Below, one piece after another: positions 1 through 13,300 of a stretch of DNA of 64,000 nucleotides. Position 1 is the stretch's first letter, and each line of letters begins with the position of its first letter. This stretch comes from Aptenodytes patagonicus. Its lineage: Eukaryota; Chordata; Aves; Sphenisciformes; Spheniscidae. The notes beneath the pieces were generated by a model, which saw nothing but the letters and a program-made list of their open reading frames with translations, was not told where the DNA came from and did no database searches. The position numbers and the translations under genes were made by a program. The stretch lies in the NCBI RefSeq assembly GCF_965638725.1, contig NC_134957.1, positions 15,586,101 through 15,650,100 of the forward strand, written 5' to 3'.

Positions 1-2932
1 TTTGGGAAAATCTTTCGAACAGCAGCAAATATTTCCTTAACTTTTTCCTTCTTTAATACAAATTTCTATTATGAAAAAGAATCATGTAAAGATTAAAAGC
101 AATTTGATGTCCTAGTGCACCACTAATCTTTTTGAATGACTGTCACCCGTGCAGAAAAGGGAACTGAAACTCCCTAGCGTAGACACCTAATTTCTGATGG
201 AGTTCTCTTTCCTATGCACTAACACTTGCTGAGTATATTGCCCTCTATAAATGATCATAAATGACAGCTTGCTCCCAGGCAATCCCCGTGACCACTAGTC
301 TCCGGCAGTTTTTTGAGAGCTTGTCTCCTCATTTGAGGTGGGAACATCAGCACTCTGAAGGTGAAGATGAGGATGCTGCTGGGAAGGAGAGGGTTTCTGC
401 TCTAAGAGTCGCTACCTCGCTTGCAGGAATTCACTTCTGTGAAGTAAACCAGCAGAAGAGCTAGGTATCGTTTCAATCACAATTAACACGTCAAAAGATG
501 ACTCAAGTGATGCACAAGTGCCAGATATCTGTACAGGGGGTTAATTTCATCCTAAGAAGTCAGATGACAAGAGAGTGCTCCATTAAAATCAACACACGTA
601 CAGTTCACCAGCATAGATACAGTTCTCATATTAGTATTGGGAAAGCATCTTAATAGCATCGTAAGACAAACTCCCATAGCAATGGCTACATACAGGCAGA
701 AATAGACAGGCTGGTCACACACACTGATTCGTATGAAACTTTCCAAAAACAGCATCATGAAAATATACCTCCAACAAATCGTGCTAATTGAGTCCTATCT
801 CAGTGCAGAAACACTGATGAAAGTCTCCTCCTCGCAGTGAGATAAAAATGACATACCTATAGCCTCTGAAATTAACCATCATTAAAGAATAAAAGACTTG
901 GAAGGGCAAGAATAAGGACTGGGTATACTAGGACTTCTCCCGCAAAAAGAAAACAAAGGAAATACTTCCTAAAAATACCCTTAGGAGTCTTTACAACCAA
1001 CAGCCATAGCTGAACAGTGGTTGCTACAACTCTGTTTTGTAGAGATGTAGGCAAATGAAGGAAGGTACTTTAAGAAACCCTGGAGCAATTCTGCTGCAAG
1101 AATAACAGAAAGAAGTAATAAGAAATAGGAAATCATGAACCATCTCAGCATCCAATAAGGCATGCACATAAAAGCATGCACATGTTTTATATATGCAAAA
1201 ACAGAGATGGGAAAGGTTATATGACTTCGCTGAAGCGTACACAAAAAGGCCAGTATGACCTGAGAAACAGATCTTTAATGAAACCCTGGTCCATGCAGAG
1301 CCCTACTGGAAGACATGTGCTCTGACTCAGCATAGCACCGCCGCTTTTAGTCTGCTCCAGTACCTGGCATGCCAAAATGGCCAACTACCCCCTCCCAAGT
1401 CTCATCCAGAGAAGCACATAAAGCAAGGGTACTTAATTTTCCAAACCCTAGACATTTCTTTTTTTCTTATCCCTGTAGAAAGACTTCTTTTTTTGCAGAA
1501 TCTCCCAAGCACATGTTCCCCTTTTCAAGAAGGAAAGAAATTTTAGGGCTTCCTGCTTTGCAGGTGTGAAATTACCCCAAGAGAGTCACTGTCTGTCCAC
1601 CATAGCTGAGGATTTGACCCTTTACTTTTAGCACAATGATTTTTGCCACAGAAAAGTTTGTCCCTAAGAGTTGCATAACAATGTCCTAAAGGTATCCTTA
1701 GCTACTCCAAAGCCCAGATTTTGGTGCCTGGTAGTCTTACTTAATTTTGTGAACTACTAAATATTTGCTGGGATAAACATCTCTTCTACCAGCTCTTTAA
1801 AGTTTAGTCAGAGAAACAAAGGAAAAAAAGAAATGGCTGAGAAAAACTTAAAGCCTCAAGGCCACCATCAACCCAAGGATTTGTGGTTCTCCCGAGTGCA
1901 TTTTTTTAGTGTCTCTGTTCAAGCTGGTACAGGAGATTGACTTTTAAGGTTGATGGTATTGATCTAATTCACAGCCCTATACTCATTTATCATGATTCTT
2001 TAATCAATAGTCTAGCTACTTAAGATACTAGGAGTTTGGGTCCTTATTTATCTAGATGACATTTTGATAGCACCTATCTCCTCAGGGGCTCTTGTCTTTT
2101 AGGTCAGCGCTTCATTTCACCTCATCTTTCCCCAAGGTGTGTAAGCAGTGGGAAGACGTTAATGTCACTTGCCCCAGTGTATGTTTGGGTATAGCAACAC
2201 CGCGTTTTGGACTCCTCAGCAGGTTTTATCATCGTAAAGGCACGCAGGTCAGGTGCTGAGCTGGTGAAAGTTGACATCCTTTCAGCAGAGCCACACTGAT
2301 TTTCACCAGCCTGAGCTCTCTCCTTCACAATCCATGTAGGCCCCTTTACTTCTACAACAAAAGGAGCTGTTGAAGCTTAACCAAAATATGATCCCAAGAA
2401 CAGCAGGCCTCACTGTTTTGTCTCCCCACCTTTTCTGCCCTTCGCATCAAGAGTAAGCAGCAGGAGAGGGCTTCCTGCCAGCCTTTTCAGTAAGAGCTTC
2501 AGTTCTCCAGGGTGAACCAGCTTGTCTGCAGCACTCAGTTGTCCCTGCTTTACAGTAGATGCTCTCTGCCCCTTAAGTTCTTCTATCAAAATACATGCTG
2601 GCAATGAGATTAGCACAAAACCACACTCATGTATCTAAGCACGAGTCCCTAGTTCAGTTATTCATTTTAAAGATCATTCCTACGTTGATGTTTTTTGTTA
2701 GGATGGAGGGGCTTTTGCTTTCATTCCAGGAGGAGGCAAAGGTTAGTTGATATCTGGCTTTCATTGCAGAAGTAATGCACCTACAGTGCAAAAGACTGCT
2801 GAACACATCAGTAAAAGCAAGCTAAGAATAAACAGAGACCTGCTGGTCCTCCTTGCTGAAAAATAAACCCTCTCAAGTTTTGAGGCGTCAAAGAGTGGTA
2901 CGCTGCAGCCCCAGTCCCGCTGTACAGCACTG

Positions 2933-2993
2933 CATCCTCAGCTGGTGTGAAGTCAGGGAAGCTACTTCAGTTTCACAGCTGAACATCTGATCT
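2933..2993. repeat. Palindromic amniote repeat, copy 1
   Basis: ATCCTCAGCTGGTGTGAA at the left and TTTCACAGCTGAACATCT at the right are degraded inverted arms of a palindromic element whose intact arm reads like GATCCTCAGCTGGTGTAAAT. A second copy is at 26279-26357. I do not know its family name. Confidence 0.55.
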
Positions 2994-3182
2994 CCTGCAA
3001 AAAGGCTTTGCATTACAATAGCTGAATTTCTTTGTCACTATATAAGATAAACAACACAAGGGGTAGATGCTTGAGCCTTGAAAGTTAATGTGGTTGCATC
3101 ATGAACCCCCTCAAAATTTGCCTGCTTCAAAATTGAATTCAAGCATTCAGTGTTTTGCATGTCTCAGAGTAACCAAGACAAA

Positions 3183-3206
3183 TATCCTCCAAATTTTTGG
3201 AGGATA
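3183..3206. repeat. Perfect 11-bp hairpin
   Basis: TATCCTCCAAA and TTTGGAGGATA are perfect inverted repeats separated by two T. Immediately after, TAGGCCCAGC occurs twice in tandem (3205-3214, 3215-3224). Confidence 0.9.
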
Positions 3207-4816
3207 GGCCCAGCTAGGCCCAGCCTTACCAACCTAAGCAATTCTCTCTAACTGATTTCGTGCAGACCGATGTCAACAATTCCTGGTCTCAAATCTTTTC
3301 TGAGACCAGTTGGGAACAGAACAGCTTCCCCCAAAAAAAATAGGATCCACAAACTTCCAAGGCATGAAAAAATGCTGTAAGTCTCAGGGGGAACCTTCTG
3401 GAGAGAAGGTAAGAGTCCAGAGACAATGTGTTTTCATGGCTCTATGAAAATTCACTTTATAAACTTTTGCTATGGTTTACAAGAAACCATTGCTCTACAA
3501 AAAAAACCCCAAACTTCCTAAAGCTTACTTTGATCGGATAAGTGTTAGATAATTATAATTTACAAATGTTAAATGCATACACAAGGATAAACACGATTTT
3601 GGTGGTGCTGCTGTCCTACTGAGCACTATTTGTTTTGGAAGTAATTCTACCCATCGCACTGAGACTCCTCAGGTGTTATTGCAATCCATGGCTACGGGAT
3701 CTCCCCACTTTCTCATGCTACAGACATGTCTTCTCACTGGAGTACGGTGGCTCTGTAGAGTTAATATCTGCGTGGCTGCTACTGAGTTTTCAGTATGTCA
3801 CCATGGTGGCTGCATGCCACCACAAGGCTCACTCAGTGTAAGTTTCCACATTGTTCCCTTGTCACTGCCTTCCTATCCCATAAACTTGCTTGTTCAACCT
3901 CACTGTTAATTATAATCTCTTCTCACAGCACTAGGAGACTGGGGATTATCTCCACCAAGGTCTGTAAAGTTACAGTGGCACAGTATGGTCGTGCTGCATC
4001 CAGTCTTCAGGTAACTATGCACTGCAAGTCATTTGCATCTGAAAAATAAATCTCTTCTACTGCTTTAGAAAGAAGAGCAAATATAGTCAATTCCCATCGA
4101 GAGATTTTCCCTAAACCCACCATAACACTGTGGATGAAATGTACTCCTGTACACAAGGTCTTCACATTCACTTCCACCTTTGAAATAGGTTTTTCTAGGA
4201 AACAAGTGGTACTTGAACCTTCTGCTGAGCCTCTGTACAGAGGGGTGAATTTCACCAGACTATTTACCCAAAGTCATTGCTTCCCAAATCAGTATAACAA
4301 CTACAGCTGCTCCCTGACACGCAGAGAAGTGTCATCTTCAAGAAAGTCTGCCACAGCTTGTATCTCAAAGGCAGAATAAGTAACGCAGGGTGACAGATGC
4401 TTTCATAGCTGTTTTTGCATTGTAGAACTCACACAGCACATACATAAATATATCTACCACGCATGCAAGAAAGACTTTATTTACACATTTCCTTCTTGTC
4501 ATATTTAATTCACACACGCACGCAGTCTGCTGTGTTCCAACTTGGCCAAATCCTTGTTCACCAAACTATCTTCCCTCAGCACTGCAACATCCTAAGGGCA
4601 CACAACTGAGAGAAGAGGGAAAGCCTATTAAGTGATGAGGATGCAGTGTTTATAAAAATTAAAACGTGTGCCGGGTGTTTGGGAAAGAATGAAAAAAATT
4701 CAAGAGCTGCATTGAAGTATGCCGAATAATTTTAAAATATTAAATCAAGGCCTTAATTACTATGTCTCTAATCTCATACAGTCACACTTCACTTTGAGGC
4801 AATTTGTGATTAAATA

Positions 4817-5040
4817 ATAATACTTTAAGGCAAATAACAACACTTGGCACTTTTATAGTGCCTTTTGCCTAATTAGTTTGGGATTAGTTCCTTCGCATTG
4901 GGTATGGGGCTTTGAAGATATAAAGTGCTAAGTATCATTATGACCTGAGGATCTCAAAGCATTTTACCCATACGCATTAATTAAGCCTCAGAGCACTCCT
5001 ATGAGGTAGGTAAGTATATTTGTATCCCTTTATGCTTGGC
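4817..5040 (+). repeat. Ancient amniote MIR-like SINE fossil
   Basis: Contains TTTTATAGTGCCTTTTG, CTGAGGATCTCAAAGCATTT and TATGAGGTAGGTAAGTAT, which I recognise as the shared 3' core of MIR-like amniote SINEs. It ends before the usual zero-run GAAACTGAGGC block. Diverged; edges approximate. Confidence 0.65.
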
Positions 5041-8000
5041 AGGCCCAAATGGAGAGAGGATTGGTCAGTGTTTTCAAACTTGCAGACACATTCTGCAAGC
5101 ACTTATATGCACAAGCTGCCTTCCTGGACTGGGCACTCCCATCGCCCCCCAGCCAGAAGAGTATCCATATGAACATCTTCACATTTAACCGTAAGGCTTT
5201 TGCACCAGAAAGCCCTGCAGTGATGGCTGGGCATGCCCAGAACTGCTGGGAAATCAGATCATTACTTAGGAAAAAGCCGTAAGAGCTCATTCCCATCTGC
5301 AGGAACCCCAGTGAGAAAGGTACCCTCATTGTCTTGGTCAAGTCTTACAGACATGAGGAGTGAAACTGAAATATTCCAACAACTCAAATCCAAGGATTTA
5401 CGTGGTGGAGTCAGATACAAAGTCATGGTCCCCATTTCAGGTTATACAGCCCCCAGGCCTTCTCCAGAAACACAAGTTTCTTCTCTTTTGTTTGTTTCCT
5501 CCAAACACCAGAACTCAGAGGCAGCCTAGGGATCACGGGCTGTTACCAAAGCAAAGAAAGGAAACTTCTTCCTTTTTAGTTCATCTATCACGAAAACATA
5601 AATCAACAATAAGAAGCTACAGAATCTTCATTCTATTTATAATGAATATTGTACCTGAAGCAGTCACCTGCAGAAGAAAGGAGTATGAAAGGATTTCAAC
5701 TTACTTTGATAATTAAGAGTATTTAGTGTCCTTTAAACATAAAGTTTAAAAAAGAGGAAATCCACAATCTGCCTGAATGTTCTTAGTTCAACAAAGTCTT
5801 TGAGTTGACAGCTAATAATTAATTAACAATGAATGGTGTCTTTCAGCCTGTCACCGTGATTGACACTATCATCTTCTGAAAAGTGAAAGATTTGTTAATG
5901 TGGCAGACTACAGTCTGGGAAACATTAAAGCTTCACAATTCCCACTGCTTTCAGCTAAACACTTGACATGACAGGTTAGCTAGCTTGCAAAGAGGAGGAG
6001 GTGAAGAGAACAGCAGCAACCTCTGTCGGCGGAAGCACAGCTTCCCCTCCAAGCAGTGATTTCGCTACAGACAGACAGGAGAAATTAGGGATAAAAAGAC
6101 CTGACTGGCTCTGAAAATCCAAATTGCTGGAGGCTGGGTCAGTAGGCTGGGAAACATTAAATTGCGCACCTGCACTGTGCTGATAGCCGTTCCTGGCCCC
6201 ACTCAGCAGCAGGGCAGGGGCTGGGATGGGCCCTGGGCAGACCCCGCTGGAAGGGCTGCTGTGATCACCCTTCCCTCTGCCAGAATTACTCCACTCAGCA
6301 GTGCGACACCTGGTTTATCCCGGCACATTCACCAAATAAATATGAAACAGCTGTCTAAGTCAGTAATTGGGAGCTCGTTTTCAATTACACATATTTGTTG
6401 ATTTTTTTTAATTCCTATTTTTACAGACACTGCCAAAAACTATGGAAAATGTGTTCTAACTTAAAATAACTGACCTAATTAAACTAATTAAACAGCAGAG
6501 AGATACTTCATTCTGGTAAACAAGGAGTCCTGCCATCTCGCCTGCTCAGTATTGCTACTGTCTACCGTGAGTCCAGCTTCTCATCAGCCTTCCTCTCCGA
6601 CTGACTCTTGGCTCTCCTTCAGCTTACGGCAACTTCTATGCTGATAAGCCACCTGCGCTCGTGGCCGCCCATCTTCTTGGTCTCACATCTGCAGGTCTGG
6701 CTTGACTCTTCTTCTGCAGAGCCCTTGTTCTACAACTGCCTTTATTAGCACTATCCGCTTTCTCCACCTTATTCCCACTTCACGTCTGTCAGCTTTTTCA
6801 CAACTCAGTTGCATCAGGTGTCTAGTACACAGGAAAAACTTTTGTTTGCTTCCAGGCCCCTCCTCACTGCCTTCCTTTCTCTTTACCATTAATAAGGACT
6901 CTCTTGCCTTTTCACACTTAACAAGGTCTGATTTTCCAAGTTTCCACCCCAGATCACCTCTGTTTACACCACTTCAGCTCAGCTCATAGAGGAAAGCAGC
7001 TCCAGTAGAATCGCGGAGACCAGAATTACTTTCTCCATCCATTTGTCTGGCATCCCTCTAGCAAAGTTTGCTTTTCTGGTAAAAATAAATCCACCTCCAC
7101 AATTCATTCTGCCTCCTATTCTTTATCCACGCAAGCTTTTGCCAACTTTCTACTAAGAAAAAAGAACACAAGACTTTTAGACATTCGCATGTCTTACTCT
7201 TCCTTCTGCCTTTTTCCTCTTCCTTTCCCACCAGACAGAAATTATTTTGCTTCTGCCAACTCATTTAGTTCTCCAGGAATTCTTCTCATCCTCATCCCAT
7301 TTCCTATTTTCCTCTGCGTCTTCGTACACCCAGCATTACCATATTCAGTGTCTCCCTGCTCAGAAAGTCCCCACACTGACCCTGCTTGCTTCTCCACCTG
7401 TTGATCCATCCCTACTTCAGTCTTCACATCCCCATTTTGCTGATTCTGTCTGCATAATGGGTTTTTTTTTCCCTGCTTTTTCACACAGGAACCGGTCAAT
7501 CCTACTGTCACATCAACGGTCTTCTCTCTGGCCTTCCTAGTGCAATCTTTCCCCAATACCATTCCCTCCCAAATCATGTTGCAAATACCTTTTTCTTAGC
7601 TCATGTGTTGCTGGTTTTCCCCTTCCTCCTCGGGCTCTCCCTTCTCTATTATTTATGGATTGCTTGCCTTGAGTTTTGAGGCTGTTCATGATTTACTGAC
7701 ACATCCCATTTCCTCTCATCTGCTCCCAAGATGTCAGTTCTTGCCTCCAATCAGCCCTTGGCACCAAACTTCTCCATTTGCTACTTTTTAAAATTAGGAC
7801 TTTCTTGCCTTCTTTGCTTCCTCCCATGTTGTCCCCTCACACAGGAAACAACCTAAAAATTAATTCATTCTGTTTTTCAAAATTTCTCCTTTCCATTAAT
7901 GTCTACAAAGAAACTGACAACAATAGATCATTTTTTGCTCAGATGTCTTAACCTAAAATGCTGTTTCCTTACACTATTTACACTGTTGCCTACCAGGAAT

Positions 8001-10089
8001 GGTCAAAATCCCTAAGCTGATCTTCTCGTTGCTATAGAAATATAAATACTAAATAACAATAAGAACTTGGAACCAGGGTAGGCAAAGTACACACAATTTA
8101 TACCATTTGCTCCTTGCAGAGAAAACTCCAGAGAGCACCTGCAAATAAACTAACAGCCCCACATCCCTAGCAGGCTTACATGCCAATATTGATGATGGAG
8201 GATACTCAAGCTCTATACGCTAGTTTACCAGCCTCCTTCAGGTGTTGTTTTCTTTCTTATTTCAAAGAAAGAAGTGCAGGGAAGAGAAGGGGGAGAGCAG
8301 TACAAGACATCCCCCCTAATATACAGTCTCTCTGAAGATTAAACTTGGGGAGCCTTGTATTAAGTATGCTAAAAACACTGCAAGCTAACAGATGCACAAG
8401 AGTACAACTTGAGTTCTGTGGGACTCCTGCAAGCACAGTCTGCTTAGTAAAGGCCTTAATTAACAACTTTGCAAAGGACAATGAGATTATAACAATTATT
8501 CACTGCAGGCAGCCTGTTTTTTCCTCCTCCGGTCTCCAGCATTTGCTTTAGCCTGCATTCCAGATAAATATTTTATTCTGTACAGGCAGAAGGTTCATTA
8601 TGTAAGTGACAAAGAGAAAGCATCAATTGCCATATACACACATCTTAATGCACCTGGTTAATGTAGTTATAATATGTCACTGCAAACCATCTTGTCAGCA
8701 TTTTGTAATTAAAAAAGAAAAGCTACTGCAATAATAAAGGCAATGCATTTAACAGAGACAAATATCAAATGTAAGATGATCTTTCAAAGCAAAAATAGAC
8801 ATTACAAAAGTAAAGCCTTGATAACCTTGTCCTGCATACTTCAGTACCCTTGAACGCTCTTTTGCCCAATAAAGTACCCTTTTCCTCTCTACAATAGCAC
8901 TATTCAGATAAGTAACACTGACCAATCTACAGGGCTGCAACATTTTTCAAAGGGCAAAAAGCATTTCTTTCCCATTGAGTCAGCAGGATATTTATTTCCT
9001 TGTAACAAAGAGTTTTCTGAACTGCTGAGAGATTTGTCAAAACGGAATCACCAGTGATACATTAAACAACCAGAGGGGAGAACTTATTATTAGGCATTAA
9101 AAGAGAAAGCTGCAAGTTTACAAATAAGAATAGGACTGTGTACTTGACTTTGTAAATTCTCAGTTAATGAGAAATCAAACATGAAAGGCAAACATTTAAT
9201 CTAGAGTAAATTTAGTCATTTAAATGACAGCCACTCACAATCCTGCTGTCTTACACTTCATAATACACAGTAAAGGGCAACTAGCAGTGCATAAACATGT
9301 GCCTGCTCAGTGCTCCGGAATAGGCTGCAGTTATTTAAATACGAGTTATCAAACCACCAGAAGGAACTTTATATTAACAAAATGCCAGCTCCCTCCATTG
9401 CAATCTAGCCCATAATAAAAGGCAGGCCACTGAACTGGCCTCAGTGGTTCCTGGGGCAAGACAGCACCTTTCCTTTTCCAAAGGACATGCCCTGCTCACA
9501 AGGCTGGGAAGTCTCATTGCTTTCCTCTGGCACGATGGGTCCTGGGTGGTTAATTGCAAATGCCCAGAAGGCCACAGCACTATGGACTAGTGTTTAACAC
9601 TTACTCAAGAAAGAAGGAAAGGTGGTTTTACATTCCCACAGGCCAACCACCATATCAAATCTGGATATCCTACACCCCAGATTTCAGCCATGAAAAGGGA
9701 AAGGAGAGAGTAACTTCTGCTTCCTCCATCAGCCTGAGTATCAACTACTGTATTTTAGCAAGGGACAATATGATATAACAAAGACTTCTTAGCTGTATAC
9801 AGCTAAGTCTGGTATAAGTGTAAGTATACACTGGTCTGACACTGATGCCTTCTTGCTGCCACAGCTCCAGAGAAATAGGATTAAAATTTGCTCATTCTCG
9901 AGCTTTTCCCACTAGCTAAACTAAGTACCTCCCTGCTCAGCCAGCCCTCTATCCAAAGTCCACTAGGAGGCATTTAACTTTTCCTGCACATCCTAAAGCC
10001 CCTGGGTGTCTGGTCATGGCAGTGAATTGCACCTCAGGAGCCAGGTATCTCAGCATGCAGTGATTGCTCTCCATTGATGATCCTGACGT
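5041..10089. other. Gene-free sequence with pyrimidine-rich stretch
   Basis: No gene recognised. About 6540-7830 is strongly C+T-rich on the plus strand, which explains the many overlapping serine/phenylalanine/proline-rich frames there. Confidence 0.55.
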
Positions 10090-10390
10090 TTCTTACATAC
10101 AGCATAGGGCTGGAAAAGACCTCCTGGGTCACCAAGCTTACAAAATCATAGTACTGGAAGACATCCCAGAAGGCCATTTAGTTCATCCTTCTATCCATGG
10201 TGAGATCAACTGTAAATATGGTATTTGCTTTTAAAGATCTCCAGTGATGCAGACATCACAACTTCCCCGACAGTCTCTCTCCAGCTTTCTCTGTCCTTTC
10301 CATCAGTAAGGGGTTTTTTTCTTAATATCTAGCTTGAACTTTTTGCTTCAATTTAAGGCCATTACTTCTTGCCCTGTCTCCATGGACAAA
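10090..10390 (-). mobile_element. Old CR1 fragment, antisense
   Basis: Plus-strand words such as AAAATCATAGTACTGGAAGA, CCATTTAGTTCATCC and GGCCATTACTTCTTGCCCTG match the reverse complement of the CR1 3' region as I know it. Many substitutions indicate an old copy. Edges are approximate. Confidence 0.75.
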
Positions 10391-13300
10391 AAATATTTAA
10401 AAAAAAACAAGTTTAAGACCAATAGTGTGCTTATGTAAAGAAAATAGTCTGCATCAGCAAAAATTGTATACCTACCTTCTTCCAAATTCGACCTATTACT
10501 CTATAACACTAACAGAGGAGTTTTTTAGAATTAAAACTCTTCCTTGTTTTCAAAACAAGCACTATGTGGCATGAGAACATGATAAGTATCTGAGTGTTTT
10601 GTGAAAGATTTTTGCAGAGATTTTTACGGAGAGGAGAAATACAAAGGTGATTCAAACTTCGTCCTCATATTTGCTATTCACCTAACTAATGATGTTAAAG
10701 AAATCCAAATGCCAAAAGCTGGTAAAGGGGCATGCATAGCTTAGAGGTGGAGAGGAAGATTAGCAATAACAGAACTGATACAGTTCTTGATTTGAACAGT
10801 TTATTTTATTCAACATTAAAAAGGGACTCACGCCACCATTTCAGAATTTCAGTCTCTGTGGTTGAACCATGCCCTGGATTATCATGCACTAACACAATTA
10901 TCCTGCAGGCAGTCAAATATAAGCTTTCCTCTCCTTTCCTGTTCATTTCTCATGTACACCCATAAGTACACATGGTGTTCCTCTCTAATTTGGTATCCTG
11001 CAGCACAAGCAGTTCTTCATCCATTACTGCAATCAAGGCTGATGCTGGAGGATAAAACAAAGAGAGAAAAAACAGTACTGGAACTCGAGGAGAATTGGTC
11101 TATGCTGTGAACACATATTGAATAACAGGAGGCATACATTGGTATTTATTGCAATCTGCCCATGGCTAGAACAGCTGAATGGTCTCTGTTATGTGTATAT
11201 TTTCAGTGTTTTACAACTTTAGGAAGAGCATTGATAAGAATACCTAGACTATTTCAACCCATCAAAGATTCATCTAATGAAGTATTAGGATGTGGCAGCT
11301 GGAAACATTTCCCTGCCAGGGACTCCCTCTGTCCTAGGTGCTTTACTTGCTCTAATAACATTTTCTATAAGGAACACTTGGGTTTTTTTGTTTTGTTTTA
11401 ATCTAACATGTCTCCATAGCAGCAGAAAGTTAATCTTTAATTGATGAATGCAAAAGCTTAGACAAACCACAAACGCACTATTCAGCATGTCAGGCTTACA
11501 AAGGAAGTTCTGGTTCTATCAGGTTTCCACACCACATACAGCTGCAACATTGGCTTATATTACTAATCACTTGCAGTATTTGTGTCTTGGGTTGTAACAG
11601 ATGGTGTTTGTGAGGCATGCAAAAGCTTCAGATAGCCAAATGGTACAGCAGTTGAGATAAGGGAAAAAAAATCCTCAAAACAAAATACTCATCCCTACTG
11701 CGGAGGCTGGAATGTGAGCAGTGTTTAAATTATTCCTAGTCACTGCAAGCACAGTGGATTTACAGACTCTTAACCCTAAATAGGACTAGATTCAATCTTT
11801 CATATTTCATTACCCCACTAAATCCGCCCAATGCCAGCTAATAGACATGAAGCACAGCAACACAAGACAAACCACAACACAGGAAAGTTATGTTCCTGAT
11901 ACTTTGAGAGGCCTGGGCTCCAGATTACACCAGTACAACTCAGGTGTAGCTCACAGAAGTTTTGGTAACATCAGTTCTGGTGGCAAAAAGTAGTACCCCA
12001 TAAGTTAGGGCACTTGAAAATTCAACATGACGCACCATTAATTCAATCCGGTCATCTGAAGAGAGTGTAGTCACCTGCTCTATAGTGGCCCAATAAGCTG
12101 CAATTCTCAGTGCTGAGCTGTTGGCAGGTAATTTTTAGGGGACTTCTATGAGCCTCCACCCCTGGGGAATCATTTTCAGCCATGAGCTTTTTTGCCTACA
12201 TGCTGACCAGGCTTAATAGACATGGAATGGATGAAGGACACAGTGCACATCTTCATACCAGCACTTAACTTACTGACATCTCAGGGGATCTCTCAGCAGT
12301 TTCACACATTTAACAAAGAAAGAAAGATGCTAGAGCCCAGGGCAGCTGCCAGTCAAGACTACCTCGGCTTGTTCTGAGATGAAAGAATAGAGACAACAGA
12401 ACTAATTTCTGTCAACCCTTTGCTGGATTCAAGTCAATAGTAGGTCTTTCTAATAGCATTCTCAAATAATGCAGTAATAAAATTATGACTGTTTGCCTAT
12501 TGCCTTTGAGTAAGTAACGATCATTCAACAACATAGCATGGGCACTAGATGGGGAAAAAAGCATACTTCATAACTCAAAATTGTAGCTGATATTGTACTT
12601 TTTTGGACAACAAAATAGCCCCTCTCCAATTTCTATCGTTCATTCTTTATCTTCCTTTTACATTAAAAGCATAGGAACAAGACAAAGATTAGTTTTTCTT
12701 CATTCAACAAAAGAGAATGCCTTTAAAAATAATTTGGAAGAAAGCCCTTTTTTATAAATAAAACTTTTAGAAGATACTCTGACCACTGCTAGATACCATT
12801 CTGCAGAGCTGACTCACAGTATATTGAACACAGCTGGGCTCACTTATTTCTCTATTTCTAGGGGTTGTTAGCCCTGAAAAACCAACCTGCATTGCTTTTA
12901 AAACTCTTCCAACATACAGGCTTCAGATTCTCTCACCGCTGGCTAGTGGGCTTAATTTTATCGTGAAATTAATGCTGCCTTTGCTTTTAAAGCTGCCTAG
13001 TTTTGTTTAAATGATGATAATATTTAAGCACAATGCCAGTCTGAACAGCCCTTACTACAGGTTTACATGACCTTGACATGCAGCAGCACTGACATTTATT
13101 ACCAGTGACACCTGGATGATATTTTTGATGTCTCACTATCAAATTTGGAACCACTGAAGAGAAAAAGATTTTACTATTACTCTTCATTGAAGCAGGATTG
13201 GTTCTGTAAAGGGATGCCCAAGAACATCACCATGGAATCTTGTTACTACAGAACACAAATCACAAAGAATTAATACAGCATTAAAATACAGAAAAATGGG

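Larger units (their letters stand above)
1..4816. other. Gene-free sequence
   Basis: AT-rich unique-looking DNA. Apart from the palindromic repeat and hairpin near 3 kb I see nothing; open frames are all under 90 codons with no splice or homology support. Confidence 0.6.

Noticed and set aside
7242-7577. 111-codon minus-strand lysine/glutamate-rich frame
   Set aside because: Explained by the purine-rich minus strand of the skewed block; several other frames there are open too.
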